Below are positions 26,536 through 34,292 of a stretch of 64,000 nt of DNA, in pieces (position 1 is the stretch's first letter; every line of letters begins with the position of its first letter). The stretch covers positions 3,100,001 through 3,164,000 of the forward strand of contig CBDCPM010000004.1 of the NCBI GenBank assembly GCA_965220265.1, given 5' to 3'. Source of the stretch: Bin87 sp965220265 (GTDB taxonomy: Bacteria; Chloroflexota; Dehalococcoidia; Lucifugimonadales; UBA3495). Under the pieces are notes generated by a model that worked only from the letters and a program-made list of their open reading frames with translations, did not search any database and was not told the origin of the DNA. Position numbers and translations under genes: made by a program.

Positions 26536-27603
26536 TTACGGCATCTTCACTACTTTGGTAACGGCGGTGGAGCCGACCTTTGGCCCCCAACTGGGTATCA
26601 CCGACGCCATGTTGGACTCCTCGCCGCCGGCGAATATTACCAGAATGTCATCGGGTTCTGGAACCAACGGGACCATCGTCGCTTCGTCGCCCGGTTCCAC
26701 ATCGCCGCGCAGCACCAGGCCGCGTTTCAGGTCGGCCACCGAGCGCTGGATGTTGCCGTGGAGATACTCCCGTACTTTGTCCTTGGTCCAGTCGCGCCAC
26801 AGGTTGCTGTTCCCCGCGAAGGTCACCACGATCTGGCCCTGGCGGATGCCCACCGAAACGTCGCCGACGGATCCCGAGGTCGACATCGACGTACCCAGGG
26901 ACGAGGCCACGTCGACCATCGCGTAGAGGATGGCTTCGGGCCGGCCTACGGCCCTGATCTGGCGGGGGCTTTCCCCAGCGAACACGGTGACCGTGCTTTC
27001 ACCAGGGTCGAATCCGCGGTCGACATGGAGCGGTGTCCAGTGAGTCTCACCCTCCGCCTCCGCGATGCAGTAGGTGTACTTGCCGGTATGCCCGATGACG
27101 CTGCGGTCAAACAGGCCAGGGATTGCCGCGCAGGCGTTCATCAGGATGAGCCGTATCGATCTGCCGATGGTTCCGTTGGCGCGGTTACCGGGACCGAACA
27201 GGTTGTTGCGGCTGTTCAGCCCGATCTGCTCCCGTATCGGCCCGTTGACGATGCACAACACCGCCGCGCCGCCCATGCTGGAGGAAGGTCCCACCAGGTT
27301 GAATACCGGGTCCAGCATCGCCTCGGTGGCGGCCAGGATCACCGGGAAGTACTCGGGCAGGCAACCGGCCATAACGGCGTTGGCTGCCGCTTTCTCCACG
27401 GTGATCACTCGGCGCCGTTCGGGCAACTCGCCGATGACGTCGTCGGGAGCGCGGCCAGAGTAGCCGATGAACTCGGCTACCCGCGCCGTGGTGGGAGGCA
27501 CAATTGGCAGGCCATCGCTCCACCCCAACTCGTAGCCTTTCTCAATGGCAGAAAGGGCGTCGTCCCAGGTGGTGGTAGTAATGTCGGTGAATGTGGTGGT
27601 CAC
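26536..27603 (-). CDS. Conserved hypothetical protein, partner of the UGSC selenoprotein
   Basis: 355 residues. I choose the GTG at 27603 because it overlaps the stop of the small gene upstream (GTGA) and because the open frame further upstream reads as non-coding. Conserved-looking blocks include ALSAIEKGYELGWSDGLPIV, VITVEKAAANAVMAGCLPEY, GPSSSMGGAAVLCIVNGPI and the C-terminal DILVIFAGGEESNMASVIP. The protein is soluble, without a signal peptide. I recall proteins of this kind next to, or joined with, UGSC domains in environmental bacteria, but cannot verify it here. Enzymatic function unknown. Confidence 0.75.
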   Translation of the reverse strand: MTTTFTDITTTTWDDALSAIEKGYELGWSDGLPIVPPTTARVAEFIGYSGRAPDDVIGELPERRRVITVEKAAANAVMAGCLPEYFPVILAATEAMLDPVFNLVGPSSSMGGAAVLCIVNGPIREQIGLNSRNNLFGPGNRANGTIGRSIRLILMNACAAIPGLFDRSVIGHTGKYTYCIAEAEGETHWTPLHVDRGFDPGESTVTVFAGESPRQIRAVGRPEAILYAMVDVASSLGTSMSTSGSVGDVSVGIRQGQIVVTFAGNSNLWRDWTKDKVREYLHGNIQRSVADLKRGLVLRGDVEPGDEATMVPLVPEPDDILVIFAGGEESNMASVIPSWGPKVGSTAVTKVVKMP

Positions 27604-27740
27604 TTTGATTGCCTCGTGATGGTGTTCAAATCGGTGGCGATCTCCAGCAAAGGTTCCACGAAATGGCGCGTCTCGGGCTGCCAGGCAGTCAATTCCGGAG
27701 CCGTGAGAAACCCTTGGTCGGCATCCGCATGAATTTTCAT
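27600..27740 (-). CDS. Small ORF (46 aa) overlapping both neighbours
   Basis: The ATG at 27740 overlaps the stop of the upstream gene (ATGA) and its own stop overlaps the GTG of the downstream gene (GTGA). The product (AMKIHADADQG region, then LTAPELTAWQPETRHFVEPL and LEIATDLNTI) has normal protein composition and no membrane segment. The double overlap is the main evidence that it is translated. No family recognised. Confidence 0.5.
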   Translation of the reverse strand: MKIHADADQGFLTAPELTAWQPETRHFVEPLLEIATDLNTITRQSK

Positions 27741-27985
27741 GGCAACTGTAGTGAATCGGCCAGTTTCTCGTCATCATGTTCCGCAGAAAGCCGTCGGATT
27801 ATTGCTCTTTTGTGTTGATATTTTCCGTGGTCCTCACCTGTTGCCATGCCGATGGTGCTGACAGCGTGTTTCGTGGCCAACCACAAGATATCCGAAGCGG
27901 GTCGCCGATGACCACGCGAAACCAGTCGTTGGCTGATGCCGAGGCAGTCTAATGCTTCGCTATGATGCTCTTCAGCGGTCAGCAC
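27737..27985 (-). CDS. Small helical protein, HEPN/PaREP1-like
   Basis: 82 residues, predicted all-helical. The segment ASDILWLATKHAVSTIGMAT followed by KYQHKRAIIRRL resembles the A-x-x-A-x-K-A-x..H-x-x-I pattern of PaREP1-type HEPN-like proteins. The start overlaps the end of the upstream gene by several bases (ATGCTGA). The family assignment is by pattern only. It lies at the head of the UGSC operon. Confidence 0.5.
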   Translation of the reverse strand: MLTAEEHHSEALDCLGISQRLVSRGHRRPASDILWLATKHAVSTIGMATGEDHGKYQHKRAIIRRLSAEHDDEKLADSLQLP

Positions 27986-28368
27986 AGGATCGCTTTCTCC
28001 AAAAGGTCCTGCATACAGTCCGCAAATTCAGTGGCAGACGGCTTACAAAACAAGAATTCTTCGAGATCCATGAAGTTGTGGCTGGCATTGTCCCTAAACG
28101 TGCTGGCCGCACCATACTTGAGCCGGATCTTACCCTGAGCCTCTTCCAGATCGTCCAAGGCCATCATCGACTCGAAGATTTCAACGTCGGTGTTGTGACG
28201 CAGGCCCCGCCGTTTCAGCGTGAGCACGGCGGCCAGACGCACGGCGGCCCAAAGTTCCGCAGAGCTTTTGACCGTATCCATGACCATCAGCGCCCGGTCC
28301 GCGGCGTCCAGGTGCGCCTTAACCTGTCGGTTGATCTTTACGGTCTCGTTGGTTTCAGCGCTGGTCAT
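27979..28368 (-). CDS. Hypothetical helical protein, first gene of the UGSC operon
   Basis: 129 residues from the ATG at 28368 (a TTG ten codons upstream is possible). Helical throughout: KINRQVKAHLDAADRALMVM, AELWAAVRLAAVLTLKRRGL, LDDLEEAQGKIRLKYGAAST. The AELWAAVRLAAVLTLKRRG block is again reminiscent of PaREP1/HEPN-like proteins (A-E-K-L-W-x-A-A-x-x-A-x-K). If so, the first two genes are paralogous halves. The promoter of the operon should lie in 28369-28433; I see no clear consensus. Function unknown. Confidence 0.55.
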   Translation of the reverse strand: MTSAETNETVKINRQVKAHLDAADRALMVMDTVKSSAELWAAVRLAAVLTLKRRGLRHNTDVEIFESMMALDDLEEAQGKIRLKYGAASTFRDNASHNFMDLEEFLFCKPSATEFADCMQDLLEKAILC

Positions 28369-28433
28369 GAGGGACGTCCAGGTAACGGTCGCCGGCAAAC
28401 GTTGACGTTACGATTCTATCACCCGATTACGAA

Positions 28434-28459
28434 TAGGGGCGAATGATCATTCGCCCCTA
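28434..28459. terminator. 26-bp perfect palindrome between two minus-strand genes
   Basis: TAGGGGCGAATGA and its reverse complement TCATTCGCCCCTA abut with no spacer. It lies 23 bases beyond the stop of the beta-propeller gene and upstream of the UGSC operon, so it may terminate the former. Palindromes of this GGGGCGAAT type also occur as dispersed repeats in some Chloroflexota and cyanobacteria (recalled knowledge). Confidence 0.5.
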
Positions 28460-28482
28460 CTGATCCAGCACTGGATAAGAAC

Positions 28483-29430
28483 TTACGCCCGCGCGTACTT
28501 GGAGAAGCTGCGCAACTCGCGCGGCGGGTCCATGTGGCTGCCGCGAATGGTGTAGGACACCTCGGAGACGTACACCGCGCCGGTGCTGTCCACGGCGATG
28601 CCGTGAGGCGCGATGAACTGGCCGGGGCCCTCGCCTTCGTCCGGCGAGCCGAACACGGAGACACGGTTGCCGTCGCGGTCGTAGACGGTGACCCGGTGGC
28701 CGAGGCCCGGCGCGTCGTCCACGCCGCCCATGCCGTTGAGCTCGCCCACGTAGATGTTGCCCTGCCAGTAGACCATGGAGTCAGGCCGGTGGATGTTGCT
28801 CCACATTTCCAGGAAGTTGCCGTCGGTGTCGAACAGCTGGATGCGGTGGCATTCCCGGTCCACTACGTACACCCGCTCGTCCTCGTCGAATGCGATGTTG
28901 TGAGGACGGATGAACTGCCCGGCGTCGATACCCGGCTCTCCCCAGGAGAACTTGTAGCCGCCCTCCGGGCTGTAGACGTGGATGCGGGAGTTTCCGTAGC
29001 CGTCGGAAATGTAGATGTCGCCGTTGCTCGGGCGAATGGCCGCGGACGTCGGACGGTTGAAGGGTTGGCCGCTCCACCGGGGGGATGGATGGTTCTTCTC
29101 GCCGATTTCCATCAGCTTTTCGCCGGTAACGCTGAACTTCTGGATGGTGTGGATGCCGTCGTCGGCCGCAAGCAGGGTGTCGTCGGCGGAGCTGTAATAC
29201 AGGCCGTGGGTGCGGTTCTCGCTGAAGTGTCCCTGCCCGAAGGACCGCTCGAAGTTGCCGTCCTTGTCGAACACCATGATGGGATGCTCACCGCGGGTCA
29301 GAATGAAGACGCGGTCGTCGCCGTCCACCGCTACACCGGGGCATTCCAAGAGGCGCACGCCATCCGGCAGCTTCAGCCAGTCTTCCACGAAGTTGTACTG
29401 AAAATCTCCCTGGCCATAAACTTCAGGCAT
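28483..29430 (-). CDS. NHL-repeat six-bladed beta-propeller protein
   Basis: 315 residues without a signal peptide, composed of NHL-type blades: ECPGVAVDGDDRVFILTR, NRTHGLYYSSADDTLLAADD, NRPTSAAIRPSNGDIYISDG, IRPHNIAFDEDERVYVVDRE and IAPHGIAVDSTGAVYVSEV. Each blade ends in the D/E-RxR-IQ-F strand (HRIQLFDTDGNF). The arrangement matches peptidyl-alpha-hydroxyglycine alpha-amidating-lyase-like proteins common in environmental bacteria; the true activity is unknown. It follows the SDR gene by 65 bases. Confidence 0.8.
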   Translation of the reverse strand: MPEVYGQGDFQYNFVEDWLKLPDGVRLLECPGVAVDGDDRVFILTRGEHPIMVFDKDGNFERSFGQGHFSENRTHGLYYSSADDTLLAADDGIHTIQKFSVTGEKLMEIGEKNHPSPRWSGQPFNRPTSAAIRPSNGDIYISDGYGNSRIHVYSPEGGYKFSWGEPGIDAGQFIRPHNIAFDEDERVYVVDRECHRIQLFDTDGNFLEMWSNIHRPDSMVYWQGNIYVGELNGMGGVDDAPGLGHRVTVYDRDGNRVSVFGSPDEGEGPGQFIAPHGIAVDSTGAVYVSEVSYTIRGSHMDPPRELRSFSKYARA

Positions 29431-29495
29431 AATCTTCTCCCTTGCAGATAGTGTGTCGGATTAAAAGGCTCGGGGCTATATTACTTGCCCCCGTA

Positions 29496-30273
29496 CTACT
29501 GGGCAATACACCCGCCGTCGATGACCAGTTCGGCGCCCGTAACGAACGACGCTTCATCCGATGCCAGATAGAGCACTCCGTAGGCAACCTCTATGGGATG
29601 GGCGCGCCGTCCCAGGGGAACCTGAGCCAGTCGCTGCGCTGCAACCTCGGGATCGGCGTAGGTGGACTCACTCATGGGGGTCATGATGGGCCCGGGGTGC
29701 ACCGAGTTGGCGCGGGATACCCTCGCGGGCGTGCTGAACGGCCGTGGCCTTGGTGAAAAGGCGCACCGCTCCCTTGGACGCGTTGTACGGATGAGACCGG
29801 GACCAGGCCCCGGTCATGCCGGCGATGGAAGAGATGTTGACGATGGATCCTCCTCCGGCGCGTCGCATCGCCGGGATCGCCGCCTTGGTACCGAGGAAGA
29901 CGCCCTTGGAGTTAATATCCATCACCCGGTCCCAGTCGGCCACGCTGGTGTCCTCCAGCGAAATGTTGTGCGCGCCGCCGCCGGCGGAGATGCTGATGCC
30001 GGCGTTGTTGACCAGTGCGTCCAGCTTGCCGTAGCGTTCTTCGGCCAGTCCCACGATGGCCCGCCAGTCCGCCTCACTGGTCACGTTCAGGTGCGCGTAG
30101 GCGCAGTCGAGCCCTTCGGCGCGGCAATCGGCTTCAACCTGCTGCCCGAGATCGTCCAGTATGTCCCCAAACACGACCTTGGCTCCTTCCCTGGCGAATA
30201 GCATCACCTCCTCTGCACCCATCCCCCGTGCGCCCCCGCTGATGATCGCCACCTTGCCATCCATTCGGCCCAT
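29496..30273 (-). pseudogene. Short-chain dehydrogenase/reductase (SDR) with one frameshift
   Basis: From 30273: MDGKVAIISGGARGMGAEEV (TGxxxGxG-type NAD(P) motif), LVNNAGIS (NNAG motif), IVNISSIAGMTG with the catalytic Ser, and PYNASKGAVRLFTKA with the catalytic YxxxK. After HAREGI one extra C near 29715 shifts the frame. The usual ending RANSVHPGPIMTPM, then YLASDEASFVTGAELVIDGG, follows in the second frame to 29496. Without the extra base this is a normal classical SDR of about 258 residues. It could be a recent pseudogene or a sequence error, since everything else is intact. Confidence 0.8.
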
Positions 30274-30299
30274 GATGTTCTCCTTTGCAAGCCGACGGG

Positions 30300-30653
30300 T
30301 CAGGCCGCCGGCAGGTTCTCGTCGATGATCGCCTGCAACTGCTCAACCAACGGCGGGAGGTGCTCCTGGATGATGCGCCACAACTCGTCGAAGTCGACCG
30401 TGTCGTAATTGTGGATCAGCACGTTGCGGAGATCAGTCGTGTCCTGCCAGAGAACGTGCGGATAGCGGGCTCGAAATTCTTCGGGCACACGACGAGCAGC
30501 CTCGCCTAACACTTCCATCAGGCGCGTGAGCGCCAGCTCAAACATGCGATCCACGCCCAGATCAGCCCGCCGACGATGCTGCGCCAATTCCATGGCTTCT
30601 TTGCCATGGTCACGCATCTGCTGCACGGCCACCATGGGGTCACGGCGCGACAT
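30300..30653 (-). CDS. hepT: HepT-like toxin (DUF86/HEPN ribonuclease)
   Basis: 117 residues from the ATG at 30653, which has GGAGG eight bases upstream; an earlier in-frame ATG at 30671 is less likely. HEPN domain with the catalytic RX4HXY motif, RNVLIHNYDTVD, near residue 81, and the usual helical ELALTRLMEVLGEAARRVPEEF. It overlaps the mntA-like gene upstream by 14 bases. HepT is the toxin of the type VII HepT-MntA system and is silenced by AMPylation of a Tyr beside the RX4HXY motif by its partner; that Tyr is present. Confidence 0.85.
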   Translation of the reverse strand: MSRRDPMVAVQQMRDHGKEAMELAQHRRRADLGVDRMFELALTRLMEVLGEAARRVPEEFRARYPHVLWQDTTDLRNVLIHNYDTVDFDELWRIIQEHLPPLVEQLQAIIDENLPAA

Positions 30654-30948
30654 ATACTTCCTCCGCTTCATCCAACACTTCCTGCCTGAAATAAGGGCTC
30701 AAGGATGCTGCGGTGTGCATATCCACTTCCCGCCCAAGCATAGTCGTCAATTCGCGGCGCATTTGAAAGAATACGAACCCCGCCGCGTACCCTGGCTCAA
30801 ACTCCACCAGCACATCCACGTCGCTTTGCGGCGTGAAATCGTCGCGAATCACGGAGCCGAACAGCGCCAGCCGGCGCACGCGGTTGCGTTGGCAGAACTC
30901 GGCGATCCGTTCGGTCGGTATGTCAATCCGCGCCGGCATTGGGTTCAC
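30640..30948 (-). CDS. mntA: MntA-like antitoxin nucleotidyltransferase
   Basis: 102 residues. RRLALFGSVIRDDFTPQSDVDVLVEFEPG is the minimal nucleotidyltransferase signature GSx10DxD. MntA AMPylates the cognate HepT to neutralise it. It starts at a GTG at 30948, or an ATG three codons later. Directly upstream, 12 bases away, is the VOC gene, and hepT overlaps its end. All key residues are intact, so the pair may be functional. Confidence 0.85.
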   Translation of the reverse strand: MNPMPARIDIPTERIAEFCQRNRVRRLALFGSVIRDDFTPQSDVDVLVEFEPGYAAGFVFFQMRRELTTMLGREVDMHTAASLSPYFRQEVLDEAEEVYVAP

Positions 30949-30960
30949 GCAGCATCGTTT

Positions 30961-31338
30961 TCACGCAGCATCGTTGTCGTCCATGAACATCCCCACGACG
31001 TTTCCTTCCGTGTCCCGGAAGTTGACGAACCAGCCCACGCTGGGCACGGCGGTCCGGGGAGTCACGATTTCGCAACCCGCCGCCGCCACTTTTTGGGTGT
31101 AGGCGTCGAGGTCCTCCACGCCGATGACTACCAAAGTTCCGCCGTCGTTGAGGGCAGATTGCCGCGCGATGAGCGCCCCGCCGATGCCGTAGGGCTCGTC
31201 GTCGCCTCCGGTCTCTTGCAGGTAGTATTCTACGGGCCCGTCCCATTTGCTGGAGTTCCAGCCGAACACGTCGCTATAGAACTTGTTGGCGCGTTGGGCA
31301 TCGTCAAAGGGCAGTTCGCAGTGCACGATCTTGGGCAT
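30961..31338 (-). CDS. VOC-family (glyoxalase/bleomycin-resistance fold) protein
   Basis: 125 residues. MPKIVHCELPFDDAQRANKFYSDVFGW is the typical first betaalpha-beta unit with metal-binding His. GGALIAR and VGWFVNFRDTEGNVVGMFMDD give the second unit with the terminal Glu region. Such proteins are dioxygenases, isomerases or antibiotic-binding proteins; the substrate is unknown. A 16-bp tandem repeat (ACGATGCTGCGTGAAA-like) spans the end of the gene and the start of mntA at about 30944-30974. Confidence 0.8.
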   Translation of the reverse strand: MPKIVHCELPFDDAQRANKFYSDVFGWNSSKWDGPVEYYLQETGGDDEPYGIGGALIARQSALNDGGTLVVIGVEDLDAYTQKVAAAGCEIVTPRTAVPSVGWFVNFRDTEGNVVGMFMDDNDAA

Positions 31339-31380
31339 GGTTCCTCCGCAATTTCATTTCAATGTTTTGGCTCCGGCGGT

Positions 31381-31923
31381 TCAACGAGCGGGTTGCCACT
31401 TGTCCGCCAACAGCGCGAATAATAGTGTATCCCACCACCGGCCCTTGAAGTATTCGTTCCGTGTCAGCCGACCCTCCTGCCGGAACCCCAGCCGCTCCAG
31501 CACCCGGGTCGAAGCGACGTTGTACGCGATGCACCACGATGAGATGCGCTGGAGGCCAAGTTCACCGAACCCGAAATTAACGATGGCCCAGGCGGCTTCG
31601 GTGGCGTAGCCGTGCCCCCAGTATTGAGGCGACAACTCATACCCGACATCGGCTTCCCAGTCATTGTCCGGTTTGCGCCTTATGCCGCAGTTGCCTATCA
31701 ATCGACTGTCCTCGCGGCGGATTATGGCGAGCTGGAACCGCCGTCGGGGAAGTTCCGACTGCCACATGCGAAACATATCGACGAAGGCCCACACATCCTT
31801 CTCGTCGCGATCTTCCCACGGGTAGTAGCGAAGATAAAGCGGGTCGCGCTGGTAATCCAGCACGGCCCGCCAGTCATCTTGCCCAAACTCCCGCAGGACG
31901 AGTCGTTCGGTGGTGATCTGCAT
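31381..31923 (-). CDS. GNAT-family acetyltransferase (RimJ/RimL type)
   Basis: 180 residues from the ATG at 31923, chosen because MQITTERLVLREFGQDDWRAV is the standard RimJ/RimL-like beginning. LIGNCGIR, ELSPQYWGHGYATEAAWAIV (acetyl-CoA pyrophosphate loop Q-x-x-G-x-G) and NVASTRVLERLGFRQEGRL complete the GNAT fold. It probably acetylates a small molecule or a protein N-terminus. It lies 11 bases downstream of the second GMC oxidoreductase. Confidence 0.88.
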   Translation of the reverse strand: MQITTERLVLREFGQDDWRAVLDYQRDPLYLRYYPWEDRDEKDVWAFVDMFRMWQSELPRRRFQLAIIRREDSRLIGNCGIRRKPDNDWEADVGYELSPQYWGHGYATEAAWAIVNFGFGELGLQRISSWCIAYNVASTRVLERLGFRQEGRLTRNEYFKGRWWDTLLFALLADKWQPAR

Positions 31924-31934
31924 TCGCGATCCCG

Positions 31935-33530
31935 CTAGGAAATCGTGGAAGAACCCTCTCCCTTCAGGTAATCGGCGGTGCGCAGGGCCAGGGCCTGGAT
32001 CGTCGTGGTGGGATTGATGCAGGCGCCGGTCGTGAAGATGCTGCCGTCGATAATGAACAGGTTGGGCACGTCGTGGGCGCGACCCCAGCGGTCCACCACC
32101 GAGCGATCGGGGTCGGATCCCATGCGCGCGGTGCCCAGCAAGTGCCAGCCGGCATTGCGCCGCAACCGCGAGGAAACTACCCGCTTGGCTCCGGCCGCCT
32201 CCAGCACCTCGGTGGCGCGGGCGATGCCGTGGTCCAGCATGGCCCACGTGTTGTCGCTCACCGTGTAATCGATCTTGGGCGCGGGTATGCCGTGGTTATC
32301 CGTCAGCGCCGGGTCCAGCGTGACCGTGTTGTGCTCTTCGGGCAGGTCCTCGGTCATGATGACGATGCCCATCTGGTGCCGGAACCGTTCCGCGAAGTCG
32401 CGATGGTGCCCCTCGCCCCATTCCACCTGCTGACCGACCAACCCGCCCAGCGCGACCTGCAGGGGGGCGCCGCCGACGTTGGAAATCTGCATGTCGTAAC
32501 CGCGCACGAATCCCCGCCGCAGATCGGTTTCGTAAAACTCCTGGCTCAGCATCGACGAACCGCGGGGCCCGTCGTCCGGTCCCAGGTCCTCGTCAAAGAG
32601 GCCCATGACATAGCCGCAAGGGTGGTGCATCAGGTTGCGCCCCACCTGCCCGCTGCTGTTGGCGAGCCCGTCCGGGAACAGCGCGCTCCTGGAGTTGAGC
32701 AGTAGCCGGGAGGTGCCGATGCCATTGCAGGCCAGCACCACAACCTTGGCATACTGCGCCTGGAGGTCGCCGTTGCGGTCGTAGTAGGCTGCGCCGGTGG
32801 CCCGGCTGGCCTCGTCCACCAGGATCTCTCGCACACGGGCATGGGTGATGAGGCGCGCGCCTTGCTTGAGGGCGCTGGGCCAGAAGATGATGTCGCTGCT
32901 CGACGGCGAACGCAGGTATTCGCCCACGTCGGCCTGACGCCCGTCATAGGCCGTGGAGGCGACCGCGTTGTCCGCCGACCACCAGTGCCAACCCAGTTGG
33001 TTGAACGCTCGCGCCAGTTTCTCGCCGCCCGGACCGATGGGCAGTGGCGGCGTGGGTCGGGCTGGTTTGGGCGGGTAGGCGGTATCGCCCTGTAGTCCGC
33101 TGACGCCGTGGGCGCGGTCGTTCTGGTCGTAGTACGGTTCCAGCTCGAAGTAGTCCATGGGCCAGTCATCGGCCACGCCATCCAGCGACTTCAGGCGGAA
33201 GTCCGAGGGGTGGAACCGGGGGAAGTGGGAGCCCCAGTGGATGGTACTGCCGCCCACCGCGTTGTACATGTACGGCGCGATGGGGGTGTCATCCTCGTTG
33301 ACCGGATAGTCCTCCGCCAACCCGCGGAAGTTGGGGTTGGGATGGAAATCGGTCTGCCAGTGCAGCTGCGCCTGCGGTTCGTTCACCGGGAAGGCGTTCA
33401 GCGGCACCCAGCCGCCCTGCTCCAGGCAAACCACCTTTACGCCGGTCTGGGTCAAGCTCCAGGTGAAAGCTCCGCCGGAAGCGCCGGCCCCGATTACCAG
33501 GACGTCGGCGATGTCGTGTTTGCTGGCCAT
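31935..33530 (-). CDS. GMC-family oxidoreductase (gluconate 2-dehydrogenase-like flavoprotein)
   Basis: 531 residues. DVLVIGAGASGGAFTWSLTQTG is the FAD Rossmann motif, and NAVGGSTIHWGSHFPRFHP and WPMDYFELEPYYDQNDRAHGVSG are typical of the gluconate/sorbitol dehydrogenase flavoprotein branch. The C-terminus NAGWHLLGTARMGSDPDRSVVD carries the catalytic His region, and GSIFTTGACINPTTTIQALALRTAD closes the FAD site. It differs clearly from the GMC protein at 981-2531. No small TAT subunit is adjacent. Substrate unknown. Confidence 0.9.
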   Translation of the reverse strand: MASKHDIADVLVIGAGASGGAFTWSLTQTGVKVVCLEQGGWVPLNAFPVNEPQAQLHWQTDFHPNPNFRGLAEDYPVNEDDTPIAPYMYNAVGGSTIHWGSHFPRFHPSDFRLKSLDGVADDWPMDYFELEPYYDQNDRAHGVSGLQGDTAYPPKPARPTPPLPIGPGGEKLARAFNQLGWHWWSADNAVASTAYDGRQADVGEYLRSPSSSDIIFWPSALKQGARLITHARVREILVDEASRATGAAYYDRNGDLQAQYAKVVVLACNGIGTSRLLLNSRSALFPDGLANSSGQVGRNLMHHPCGYVMGLFDEDLGPDDGPRGSSMLSQEFYETDLRRGFVRGYDMQISNVGGAPLQVALGGLVGQQVEWGEGHHRDFAERFRHQMGIVIMTEDLPEEHNTVTLDPALTDNHGIPAPKIDYTVSDNTWAMLDHGIARATEVLEAAGAKRVVSSRLRRNAGWHLLGTARMGSDPDRSVVDRWGRAHDVPNLFIIDGSIFTTGACINPTTTIQALALRTADYLKGEGSSTIS

Positions 33531-33559
33531 GGATGATTGCTCCTGTAGATTGTCTGCTA

Positions 33560-34252
33560 CTACCCCAATTCCGCTTCCAACTGCCGGATACGTTCTTGCG
33601 CCTCGGCGAGCGTCACTTCCAACTCCACGCGATCCTTCAAAAAGTCATCGGTCTTCGGATCGAAGAAACGCAGTTTCCCATCGTCCCAGCACAGGTACAG
33701 ATCAAGCGTTGAACTGTAGCCTGACAAAACTCCGAACAGACTGCCGGGAAGGTCGTCAGCCACGGGAATCGGTTCGTACTCAGCGTTCACCAAGCGGTCT
33801 CCGGCCAGCGGTGCATCGTGATACTGCCCGCCGGTGTGGTCGAATCGCCAGTATTCTCCGACGCCATAATGGGCGTACCCGAACCGCTTACGGGTGTAGT
33901 CGGCCTGTCCGGTCCTTCTGGAGGCCACTTCCAGCACGAAATCGGGAGGCTTGCCCACTTCGCTGATCACGTAACCATTACGTTCGATTATGGTATCCGG
34001 GTCCACGTCAAACGCGACCACGCAGTCCGGGACCAACCATCCGTCGTGGCTCCGTGTGTCATAGCACAGAAAACCCTCGCCGCTTATCAGCGTACCCGGT
34101 CGCGTTGCAAATTGGCCGATGAGGATCGATGCGGTATTCGCGATGTGCGCATACTGCTGCATATCGGGCGTTCTCGGCGGGTCGGGTAACTCCACCGGAG
34201 GATCCAATTTGCCGGTCAAGCGCGACTGGGTGGCGGGCTTGGCAGTGGTCAT
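33560..34252 (-). CDS. Uma2-family endonuclease-like protein
   Basis: 230 residues from the ATG at 34252 (MTTAKPATQSRLTGK). It has the Uma2/DUF820 restriction-endonuclease-like fold: WLVPDCVVAFDVDP with the catalytic Asp, PPDFVLEVASRRTGQADYTRKRFGYAHYGVGEYWRFD with the ExxS.. and K motif, and a C-terminal coiled tail LEVTLAEAQERIRQLEAEL. These proteins are abundant in Chloroflexota and cyanobacteria, and their cellular role is not established. Two decayed or partial relatives lie at 41932 and 52269. Confidence 0.85.
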   Translation of the reverse strand: MTTAKPATQSRLTGKLDPPVELPDPPRTPDMQQYAHIANTASILIGQFATRPGTLISGEGFLCYDTRSHDGWLVPDCVVAFDVDPDTIIERNGYVISEVGKPPDFVLEVASRRTGQADYTRKRFGYAHYGVGEYWRFDHTGGQYHDAPLAGDRLVNAEYEPIPVADDLPGSLFGVLSGYSSTLDLYLCWDDGKLRFFDPKTDDFLKDRVELEVTLAEAQERIRQLEAELG

Positions 34253-34292
34253 CTTGACCTCACCACGGACTGGAGCGTAACGAAAACGACGC

